Assembly (NCBI GenBank): GCA_015680635.1
Contig: JAABOA010000133.1
Span: 1-10,340, forward strand
Direction of reading: 5' to 3'
From: Lunasporangiospora selenospora
Taxonomy: Eukaryota; Mortierellomycota; Mortierellomycetes; Mortierellales; Mortierellaceae
Length of the DNA: 10,340 nucleotides
Both the position numbers and the translations under genes were made by a program. The notes beneath the pieces are model-generated. The model was given only the letters and a program-made list of their open reading frames with translations. It did no database searches and was not told the origin of the DNA. Below are positions 1 through 8,474 of the stretch, one piece after another. The number at the start of each line of letters is the position of its first letter. The stretch's first letter is position 1.

Positions 1-186
1 CGCGCGGATGCTCATGCTCTAGCATCTCCTTTGTTGGGCTGTTGACAAGTGGACCAACATTGCCTTTCACCCCCCACCCCTCTCTTCTCTCGCTCACCCA
101 CTCTTTCACTCCATGTGCTCCGCAATGACCGCCACAGCGACTAACGCGGAAAAAAATATGCGCGCACTCCAATTGTTTATAATTAG
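1..186 (+). other. 3' part of an intron upstream of the first visible ABC transporter exon
   Basis: This stretch ends in TATAATTAG at 178-186, a good acceptor. A consensus branch point GACTAAC lies at 139-145, about 40 nt before it. A C/T-rich tract covers roughly 66-111, and fungal introns often carry such a tract between donor and branch point. No good GTAAGT-like donor is visible in 1-112, so the intron probably starts upstream of the window. The frame is also open from an ATG at 113 into the exon, so a short N-terminus starting there cannot be excluded. That start would lack the segment ABCC proteins normally carry before TMD1, so I prefer the intron reading. Confidence 0.6.
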
Positions 187-3100
187 AGCTTCGATCAGCA
201 GAGCATTGATGAGCGCGTTCGGGCGGCCATACTTGATGCTCGCCTTTTACAAGATCTTTTGGATCGTCTTCACCTACCTTGGCGCGTATTTTTTCGTACG
301 CCAGCTGATCTCCTTTGTCGAGGAAAAGGACAAGCTCCCAGTCTCGGAAGTACCAGTCTCGTTGCAGGAAGGATATCTCTATGCCCTTGGTCTGTTCCTG
401 ACATGCATTGGTAGTAGTATCTGCATCCAGCAGGTCATGGCTGAGTGCACTCGCATCGGAGTTCAGGTAATGTCCTTTTTATTATTATTTATTTGCGCGG
501 GGGAAGTAAAGGGGGAGGCTAAAGACATTTCCACATGAGAGGAAAGACCCTTTTTGGCTCGGCAGGTTATCGACATCAGGACTAAGCCAAGCAACCCCTA
601 AATGTTCATTTAATTTAGGTCCGTGCAGGCCTCATGGCCTTGATCTACCGCAAGGCCCTCAAGCTTTCATTTGCACATGGTGGCATCGGCAGCATCATCA
701 ACCTGATCTCCAACGACTGCAACCGCGTTGCAGAGTCGTTTGTCAACTTTCACTTTCTCTGGAGCTCTGCTCTAGAGATCCTGGGTATGGGAACGTTTGG
801 TCTAGAAACGAACGGTGACTCTGTACATCTCCATTGAAATCATAAGAGATACTTAATTCATATATTACTTTCTTTGTTGATCGAAATTAGTGGTCATCGC
901 CTTGGCGTTTGTCGAATTGCAGCTCGCTGCAATCCCTGCGCTAATTATCCTAGTGCTGTTGTTCCCCGTCCAGTACTTGTTGTCATCATATACGGCCCGC
1001 GTCAATGCCATGGCAACCAACACGACTACAGCACGTATCCACATCATGTCTGAACTCCTCACAGCGATCAAACTAATCAAATTTTATGCCTGGGAAAGTC
1101 ATTTCCGTGATCGAGTTACTCGCGTACGAGCAAAGGAAATTCGGGAACTTCGACTCGGAATGTACCTCAAGATCACCTCATTCGCACTCGTCTTTGCTGC
1201 ACCCGTCGTGACGACTCTTGCTTGTATCTGTGTCTACGAACTGACGGATGGACGGGCAGAACGTGGAGAGATCAAGGCAACAGTTGTTTTCACGATCCTG
1301 TCTATCTTCAACACTCTCCGGTACCCACTTATCATGTTGCCGATTGCAGTCAAGACAACACTAGGCGCTCTTCTAAGCTTTGATCGACTGGACGCATTCC
1401 TACGACTTCCCGAGGTCGAGCGTCTTCCTCAACATGGCGACTTGGATCCACACCGGACTCATAGTGACATGGACAGCATGGGCATCCGGACAGGAACTGG
1501 CGATGGCCTGGAACCAGGATCTGTGATTGCCGACGGTCTGGTCATGAATGGTTCTCGGAGTAGTAGTGGCGACACCAAGGAAATGGAACGCCTGGCCAAA
1601 CGTCGAGAGATTGCTCGCCTCAAAATCTATATCAAGGATGCAGACTTTGGCTGGCCCGAGTCCAAGGAGTTGAATCCTACACTAAAATTCATTAGCATGA
1701 GTGTTGAGCCAACTCAGCTGGTTGCTATTGTTGGAGATGTCGGATCAGGAAGTATGTGCTTTTCCTTTTTATAATTTTTTTCGAAGAAAAAAAAAAAAAA
1801 AAGGTAGACAAACTAACAGTCCTCATATATTGCTCATCCTTTAACAGAATCTTCAACACTTGCTGCAATCATGGGTCAGATCAAACTGATCGCTGGAGAA
1901 AAGGAAGTTCATGGATCATTGGCCTATGTTCCTCACGAGGCCTGGCTTTTGAACGCCACACTCAAGGAAAATATTCTTTTTGGTTCCGAATATGACCACC
2001 AAAAGTACAACGAGATTATTCGAGTCTGCGCTTTGAGTCGCGACCTGACATTGCTGAGTGTGGGCGATGATACTGAGATTGGAGAACGCGGGATCAACCT
2101 CAGTCAAGGACAACGTCAACGAGTGAGTTTAGCTCGTGCCGTTTATTCGGATGCTGATATTATTCTCTTGGATGACCCCCTCAGTGGCATGGACGCACAG
2201 ATCGGCAAACACATCTTCCAAGAATGTATTAAGGGCTATCTCTCCAACAAGACTGTAATCTATGTAACCAACCAACTCCAGCACCTTTCAGATTGTAATC
2301 ATATTATTGTCATGAAAGCAGGATCAATTGAAATCCAAGGAACGTTTGCGGAGCTAATGGCGCATGATGTTAGTCTGGCGCGTATTGTCGACGAGTCCAT
2401 GGAAATTGAAGATCCAGACCAGGTGGTTGAAATGACCAACGAAATCCGACTTGAACCCACAGTTGAGGAGGAAGACGAATCGACTGATGAAACCCCTAAT
2501 ACTGCAGGAGAGAATGGACACAATCCTCAACTCACCTTCTCCAGATCTCCAGCTAACCCTCGACTGAGCCTCACCAAGGGTTCCACTCGATTCCCTGAAG
2601 ATGAAAAGCGAAAGAGCAGTATCAGCAACAACGGAGAGATTCAAGAGCTTAGTATGGTGACAGTCCATGGCCTTGGGAGCACATCCAAGAGCAATAGGTT
2701 TTCTGTAGGCAGTACGGCCCCAGGCACAGGTGGAGGACGCCCCAACCTTCTCTCCCAGCGCTCACACTCCATGTCGAATCCACTCGGATCCAAGTACAAC
2801 ACGGCGGCGAATGAACAGACCATTCATCGTCTACGAGAGATGAATGCACATACTATTCAGAATCAGATGTTGAACGAACAAACCATTTCCAGGATGATTG
2901 AGCGGAACCAGATGACTATTCTTGGAGGTATGGGACAAAGCCGAGTTTCTGCCGGACCTATCAATCGCGAAGAGAATACCATGGCCCGTGTTGTCGAGAG
3001 AAATCAGTTGACGATCCACAGTATCAGCGCTCGTGATGGAGGCATGCTTGGCAGCGGCGGACGAGCTGAGCGATTGGATCTTGGTTATGGTGTCAAGAGC

Positions 3101-5468
3101 CGAGACCGTATCAGTGGATGGGCTGTCACGAAAGCATACCTTCGCAAAGGCACTGGTATGGGACTCTCAATTGCGGTCATCATTATCTTTTTGGCCACAC
3201 ACGGCCTTCGTATCTTTTCCGATTACTGGCTTCGGTTTACGGTTGGCGTGGATGCAGAATCGGACTACAAGTATTACCTCAGTGTTTACGGAGGATTGGT
3301 CACGGCAGTTGTCTTAGGAGCTTACGGTCGTGCGTTCTTCTTGTCCTGGGTAACGTTTAAAAAGTCAATCGCCTATCATGACCGAATCTTCCGCAAGATC
3401 ATGCGCGCGCCCATGAGTTATTTCGACGTGACACCGTTGGCCAGGATCCTGAACGCATTTGCCCGACACATGTCTGTAGTGGATGAGGTCTTGCCAGATT
3501 CTATCCTTCAGATGCTACAGTACATGCCTCTTGCGATTGGTGCAACGGTTCTTGTGATCGCCATTGTCCCTTGGTCGGCGATCGCCGTGGCTGTTCTCTT
3601 GGTCTTTGTCTGGTTGTTGCTTCACTTTTCATCCTATACGGACGCTCGTCTCAAGGCCATGGAGGCAATGACCAAGGGACCTATCTTTGCCCACATGGCT
3701 GCTACTTTGGACGGTCTTGCTTCAATCCGTGTTTACGGGGCTGAGGATCGATTTGATGCCTATAACCTCTCCAAGATTGACAACAACCACAAGGCTCTAT
3801 TTGCCATGATGCAGGTTCGATCATGGCTGGCCCTTTGGTTGGACTTGATCTCGTCCATCTTTGTCTTGGTGACGGCATTGTTTGTGATTCACTTTTCAAA
3901 GTCCTTGTCTTTGGATGCATCCGAAGTCGGTTTGGCGGTCACCAATGCACTGCAGCTTTTGATCTTTTTCCAATGGTCGGTCCGGACGACCTCGGAGGTC
4001 ATGTCGACCAAGGAATCGGTCTGTCAGTTGGAGCTCTATGGTATGAACATTCCTGCAGAGGCACCAGAAATCATTCCCGAGTCTCGTCCGCCTGTAGACT
4101 GGCCAAGCCGAGGCGAGATAGAGTTCAAGAAGGTTGTTCTCCGGTACCAAAATTATGGTGTGGCTGTCCTGAAGAAGGTCAGCTTTGTGGTCCGAGCGGG
4201 CGAAAAGATTGGTGTGGTCGGAAAGATGGGCAGTGGCAAGACTACACTGTTGATTAGTTTGCTACGCGTTGTAGAGGCTGCAGAGGGCAAGATCTTGATT
4301 GACGACTTGGATGTCCGCGAGATTGGATTGGATGACCTCAGGAGCAAGATTGCCATTATTCCTCAGGAGCCTGTCCTCTTCCTTGGCACCATCCGATCGA
4401 ACTTGGATCCATTCCATCGCCGGACGGATGAAGAAATTTGGGCTGCACTGGATGCAGTCCACCTGTCTGAGAACATTAAGCAAAACATGTCCATGAAGCT
4501 TGAGACACAGATTGTGGAGAATGGTCGAAACTTTTCGTTGGGTCAGCGACAGCTCTTTTGTATTGCGCGTGCGATTCTCTTCCAAAGCAAGATCCTTATT
4601 TTTGATGGTAAGAAAGAGACCCCTTTAGTCTTTGTTGAAGGAGGAGGAGGGGTCTTATTCATCTCGTCCTTTTCATGGATGCCATATTAACACTCTGCCT
4701 ATTCATTTATTTATTTTTATTCAAATAGAGGCGACAAGTGCTGTTGACGTTCAGACGGATCTTTTGATTCAAGAGACTATCAAAAAGAACTTTGCTGACT
4801 GCACGGTTCTTATGATTGCTCACCGCCTGAATACCATTATCGAGTGTGATAAGGTTCTGGTTATGGAAGATGGACGTGTGGTCGAGTTTGACAACCCATC
4901 CAGATTGATAGAGAACAACGATGGACATTTCCATTCATTGGTCAAGCAATCAGGCCCGGATGCTGTCTCAAGGTTAAAGACAATGTTGAAGGAAAGTGGG
5001 CTTGGACGCGCAAAGGGCAAAGCCAACTCAGATGAACAAGGAGTCGAGACAATGGAGCTTGTTGGAGGCGCCGATTTAGACCAGGAAATTGAATCACTTT
5101 CGAGCGACTCAATTCAAACAGCACAGACCCCTGGCACGTCAAGTAAACGTCCTCTCGATGGCTCTGTCAGAGCTGCGGCGATTGGCGGAAGCAGTAGTTC
5201 ATTGACGGGCGAGGGATCGAGTTCATCTTCATTTGTGGGTGGTGGACCAAGCACCAGTGCTAGTCGAGTGAGCAGTCCAGCCATTGGCACGTCGCCCACA
5301 TTCTCGTCCCAGACCATTGGGGCAACGACTACAGCGACCACTACGAGTGTGCCCACAGCTGCACACACAATGTCAATTGTACCAAGCCAGCCTCAGATGC
5401 CTAGATCACTCGAGGATGTATTTACACCCCGGACACCCCCACCAACGTCTGCCCGAAAGGAAGACTAA
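187..5468 (+). CDS. ABC transporter subfamily C (MRP5/ABCC5-like), 5' partial, five visible exons
   Basis: Exons are 187-466, 619-784, 891-1751, 1848-4607 and 4729-5468, all with GT-AG introns. The joined frame is open for 1601 residues (numbered from the first whole codon at 188) and ends in TAA. The protein is a full-length exporter: TMD1 (about 10-385), NBD1 (about 400-620), a hydrophilic linker (about 620-855), TMD2 (about 857-1160), NBD2 (about 1200-1435) and a 165-residue Ser/Thr-rich tail. NBD1 has Walker A GDVGSGKSS at 430-438, signature LSQGQ at 520-524 and LLDD in Walker B. NBD2 has GKMGSGKTT from 1227, PQEPVLF, FSLGQ at 1331-1335, LIFDEATSAVD with the catalytic Glu at 1356, and AHRLNT with His1387. 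The family couples ATP hydrolysis to export of organic anions, conjugates or nucleotides across the plasma or vacuolar membrane; the substrate cannot be read here. A Gly/Ser-rich insertion of about 60 residues precedes NBD1. The N-terminus is missing. Family assignment is very secure; the ABCC5 likeness is my judgement from NBD2 and TMD2 motifs. Confidence 0.93.
1752..1847 (+). other. Intron splitting the NBD1 Walker A lysine codon, with a 16-nt poly(A) run
   Basis: The donor is GTATGT at 1752, the branch point CTAAC at 1813-1817 and the acceptor TTTAACAG ends at 1847. The intron is phase 1: base A at 1751 joins AA at 1848-1849 to give the Walker A Lys codon (residue 436). An uninterrupted run of 16 A occupies 1787-1802. 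If the intron is retained, translation stops at 1772-1774, before any of NBD1 beyond its P-loop glycines. Confidence 0.88.
2810..3031 (+). repeat. Three-copy 21-residue repeat coded in the ABC transporter linker
   Basis: Three 63-nt units lie at 2810-2872, 2873-2935 and 2969-3031. The first two are exactly contiguous; the third follows a spacer of 33 nt. Each encodes a 21-residue unit matching (N/E)E(Q/N)T(I/M)xR followed by a hydrophobic residue, xE(M/R)N and, a few residues later, TI. Units 2 and 3 are closest, sharing ERNQ(M/L)TI. The repeat sits at residues 757-830 in the NBD1-TMD2 linker, where ABCC proteins carry their phosphorylated regulatory region. Polar/hydrophobic spacing suggests short amphipathic helices. 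I do not recognise it as a named domain. Confidence 0.75.
4608..4728 (+). other. Intron splitting the NBD2 catalytic glutamate codon
   Basis: The donor is GTAAGA at 4608 and the acceptor TTCAAATAG ends at 4728. It is phase 1: G at 4607 plus AG at 4729-4730 make the Walker B Glu codon in LIFDEATSAVD (residue 1356). Retention would run into an in-frame stop at 4688-4690 and remove the D-loop, H-loop and tail. Confidence 0.9.
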
Positions 5469-5533
5469 ACACCTTTTCCCCCTTCTCCCCTTCTCCCTTT
5501 TCTTTTCTAAATTGAATCTACTAATTGACTCGT

Positions 5534-5539
5534 AATAAA
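5534..5539 (+). terminator. Poly(A) signal AATAAA of the ABC transporter gene
   Basis: A perfect AATAAA lies 66 nt after the TAA stop, downstream of a C/T-rich 3' UTR tract, which is a normal position for fungal 3' end formation. The cleavage site itself cannot be read from sequence alone. Confidence 0.55.
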
Positions 5540-5854
5540 TGTGCACGACTATTGAGAAGCAATGGCTTTATGCAAATAGCACTTGAAATGTACACAAAGT
5601 AAATATCTGGGTTGTTTTTTAGCAATCAAGGTAAAGGTATAGTGCTCCCCTGTTCTTTTTCCTTTTCCGTTATTGTTCAAGAGAATTGGTGTCTTCTACC
5701 TGTAGGTTGTTCCATGTGGGCATGACCAAAGCTTCTATGGCCTTTGTGCTGATTATCGTCCTATCCTAGTCTTTGGAGGCATTAATTGTCATACTCTTGG
5801 CTCCACTTCGGATGCAACGCTGTATGCTTCCTTTGAGCTTTGGCTTCGGACTCA

Positions 5855-5874
5855 AGGGAGTATTAGGGAGTATT
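5855..5874 (+). repeat. Tandem duplication of a 10-mer
   Basis: AGGGAGTATT occurs twice head to tail at 5855-5864 and 5865-5874 in noncoding sequence. It is short and most likely a replication-slippage duplication; no function is suggested. Confidence 0.8.
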
Positions 5875-6402
5875 CAAATCAGGGAAATCTCTGTAGATAC
5901 GTTGGCATCTCCGGTACCGCTGTGTCTCTCATCTGAACTTGATTCCTGTCAAATGTCATTTTTTCGGGTGTTGGGGGCCATCCTAAATTCCAAGAATCCA
6001 GAAAAAGGAGGAATAATACAGCGATTCAACCGAGAAGTTATCCTGAGTATACATGTTTGAGAGCGCCTTTACAATACCTGCTTCATATCCCTTTGGTTTT
6101 GATCGTCGTGCTGTCGTTTTGCTTGGGGGTCCTCTCTTTTGTGATTCTGAAATTTAGCAGGAATTCTAGGCGGCTGCTACGTTGGTTCTTCGTTGCTCCT
6201 AATTTTGATAAAGTCAAGGGGCAAGTATTCGCCCGTACCCGAGATGCTATCAACTCGATAGAACGGAGCACAAGTCCGGGTGTGCCCAGAAGAGGATGTG
6301 AATCCAGCGGACTGAGAGATTCTTGGCCTTTAGTGATATGAAAAGACAATGAGCAGGCTCCGAATTTCTTGTGGTTCATATTCTTGCGCGTGAAGAAGCC
6401 CG

Positions 6403-6410
6403 TATTTAAA
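6403..6410 (+). promoter_or_regulatory. Possible TATA-like element upstream of ALG3
   Basis: TATTTAAA lies 72 nt before the ALG3 ATG. It is followed by a CTTTCTTTC pyrimidine stretch and then the run of 12 A at 6431-6442. Spacing fits a TATA element with a short 5' leader, but AT-rich motifs of this length occur by chance. Confidence 0.3.
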
Positions 6411-6481
6411 CTTTCTTTCATCATCGCTTGAAAAAAAAAAAAGAATCGTGGCCATCATCTCGGCCTCCCTTGTCTACATCG

Positions 6482-8358
6482 ATGGCGCCCAGCAAAAAGT
6501 CGACTGCAACATCACATAGCATTCATCACACCCAATCGACCAGCGTTGCTACATCCGTGTCATCTTCATCCCACTCATCAGCAACCCGACATCAACATGG
6601 GGTCAAGACCATCAACCCCTTGAGCATCACTCGACCCGTCGAGCTGGTTGTCGAATTGTTGACAAACCATGAGCATATTTGGAAATTGGCTACTCTCTTG
6701 TTCCTGGGAGAGATCTTTTTGAACGTTATTATCATCAAAAAAGTCCCATGTATGAGAGAAAAATAGCCGTTGGACGCATTCAAAACGAAGCACTCCCCTT
6801 TGCCCTGGATAGGATCCTGTCGTTATTAATATCACCTTGGGGCGCCTTTTTATTATTTGTTAATTGTCTATAGACACAGAGATTGACTGGATCGCCTACA
6901 TGCAGGAGGTGACAGGATTTCTTCGCGGGGAGACCGACTATGTGAAGCTGCGAGGCGATACTGGTCCCTTGGTCTATCCTGCTGGATTTGTCTACATCTA
7001 CTCGGCATTGTACTATCTCACAGACCTAGGAACCAATATTCTCAAGGGTCAGTGGTTTTTTATGGGACTCTACATGGCAACACTTTTGGTGATATTTGCT
7101 ATCTATGCCAAGGATGAAGACGTATGTTCCTGTCAAATTATGGGTGAAGAGGTCGATTACTCTCTAAAGATGAACCCCCCCCCCTTAGTCGCCTTGCCGT
7201 GCTAATACTTGCTTCACTCGTTCCATTCTCCCACTAGCTCCCACCATATGTTCTGATCTTTGTTTGCCTGTCGCGACGATTGCACTCCATTTATGTGTTG
7301 AGACTCTTCAACGACCCTGTGGCCATGTTCTTTCTCTATGCTTCCATCCTCGCGTTCCTTAACCGACGGTGGACACTCAGTAGTACACTCTTCAGGTATT
7401 TAAGCGTTTTATTACCTATCCCCTGGGATGTAGTGATTTCGTCCGCAAAGTCCTTTTACTCACTTTTTATATTCTCTCTTTGTTCAATGACTATTAGCTT
7501 GGCTGTATCGGTCAAGATGAACATTTTGCTCTTCTTCCCTGCATTCGGATACCTTGTCTGGCAGGTGCAAGGTGTTGTTGGGACCACAGTTCAGCTGGTA
7601 CACATGGTCCTAATCCAGGTAGCACTCTCCTTGCCCTTCACGATCCACCATGCGGAGAGCTATTTGAAGAAAGCCTTTGAGTTTTCAAGAGTGTTTGAGT
7701 ACAAGTGGACCGTGAACTGGAAGATGGTAGACAAGAAAATGTTCCTGAGTCAAGAGTTTGCCAAGGCATTGTTAGTGGGCCACTTTGTGGTGCTATTTGC
7801 GTTTGTGATTTTCCGATGGGGAAGGTAAGCACATTATTGGGGTTATCTTGCATGAATCGAACTGGGCGTGAAGATTTTATTAACGGCTTGAATATTTTTC
7901 CTTCGACGTCTTTTTCATAATCCGCCCTACCCTATCGACAATGGAACTGGATGATTCATCTTTTAACGAATATTACTAGTACTGATGGTGGTATCTTTTC
8001 AGTGATCCATCGAGGACTGACAGCTCCCCAATCGGTCCTTCAGATTCATGCACAGTACATGAAGCCCAGCCTTGTGTTGACAAGACTCTTTACAAGCAAC
8101 TTTATTGGAATTGTCTTTGCAAGAACTTTGCACTACCAGTTCTACTCGTGGTACTATATGACGATCCCCTACCTTCTCTGGCAAACCAGGATTCCTCTCG
8201 TGTTAAAGGTAGTTCTAATGGGTGCCACTGAGTGGTCCTGGAATGTGTTCCCGGCCACAGCCGAGAGCTCAAGCGTCTTGTTGGCATGCCATGGCGTGAT
8301 GCTGCTGGGGCTCTGGGTGGGTCTGAAAAAGTCGAGCAACCAACGGAAAAGTGAGTGA
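6482..8358 (+). CDS. ALG3: ALG3: dolichyl-P-Man alpha-1,3-mannosyltransferase (GT58), complete, five exons
   Basis: Exons are 6482-6749, 6874-7121, 7238-7395, 7498-7824 and 7980-8358, giving 459 residues, close to the usual 430-460 of the family. The enzyme sits in the ER membrane and transfers mannose from dolichyl-phosphate-mannose onto Man5GlcNAc2-PP-dolichol, the first lumenal mannose of the N-glycan precursor. Family hallmarks are all present: TEIDW at 91-95, [14 protein letters not shown] shortly after, [12 protein letters not shown] at 188-199, SLAVSVKMN at 225-233, FTSNFIG at 371-377 and LHYQFYSWY at 384-392, amid many hydrophobic membrane segments. A 40-residue Ser/Thr/His-rich lead precedes the first membrane helix and probably faces the cytosol. 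The C-terminus ends RKSE, resembling a dilysine ER-retrieval signal. The ATG at 6482 is the first in frame. Intron 4 needs the acceptor at 7979; the stronger-looking one at 8002 would shift the frame. The stop overlaps a GTGAGT donor-like sequence. Confidence 0.94.
7175..7184 (+). repeat. Run of 10 C in ALG3 intron 2
   Basis: An uninterrupted poly(C) run lies inside the 7122-7237 intron. It is slippage- and sequencing-error-prone but does not affect the coding frame. Confidence 0.85.
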
Positions 8359-8474
8359 TTCGTAGTTTTAAAACAATAAAATAAAAAATATGAACTGTCT
8401 CGTTGTCACCCCTTCCTCCAACCCCAAGTCCGGAATCGCGACTTGAAAAGAAGAGTGTGGCACCGGAAAGAAGC
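8359..8474 (+). promoter_or_regulatory. 116-nt ALG3-SNAPC4 intergenic gap with overlapping poly(A) signals
   Basis: Overlapping AATAAA hexamers at 8375-8380 and 8380-8385 lie 17-27 nt after the ALG3 stop. A C/T-rich stretch (about 8405-8426) then precedes the SNAPC4 ATG and may mark its transcription start. All 3' end signals of one gene and promoter sequence of the next must share this gap or extend into ALG3 exon 5. The stretch also contains an AG at 8427-8428 that could serve as a splice acceptor. Confidence 0.5.

Larger units (their letters stand above)
5469..6481. other. Intergenic region of about 1 kb between the ABC transporter and ALG3
   Basis: The stretch begins with a C/T-rich 3' UTR tract (about 5471-5508) and a poly(A) signal, and ends with a TATA-like motif and a run of 12 A at 6431-6442 before ALG3. 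In between I see only a two-copy 10-mer and weak open frames. The + strand frames at 5773-6060 and 6057-6341 begin with TTG, not ATG, and resemble nothing I know. A 113-codon ATG-initiated frame on the - strand (6083-6424) is also unrecognised. No tRNA-like A or B box pair was found by eye. Confidence 0.7.

Noticed and set aside
467-538. Continuous frame past 466 to a stop at 538
   Set aside because: GTAATG at 467 and the acceptor at 618 join GVQ to VRAGLMALIYRKALKLS, the expected ABCC sequence; 467-538 is intron read-through.
3702-4585. Several long open frames on the - strand and in other + frames across the transporter (for example 3896-4150 -, 4262-4585 -, 3823-4257 +)
   Set aside because: They are shadows of a coding exon with strong family motifs and show no recognisable domain of their own.
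6015-6300. Possible tRNA, from box-B-like GATTCAACC near 6023 and short inverted repeats such as CTATC/GATAG around 6247-6261
   Set aside because: Spacing of the conserved T-loop bases is wrong, there is no matching A box and no cloverleaf can be drawn.
5773-6341. Two + strand frames in the intergenic region (5773-6060 and 6057-6341)
   Set aside because: Both begin with TTG rather than ATG, show no domain or clear splice link to each other, and resemble no family I know.
6428-6481. Upstream extension of the ALG3 frame from 6428
   Set aside because: It would start at a TTG followed by the poly(A) run; the first ATG in frame is 6482.
8403-8474. Upstream extension of the SNAPC4 frame from 8403
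   Set aside because: The frame opens at TTG with no ATG before 8475, whose context (A at -3, G at +4) is good.
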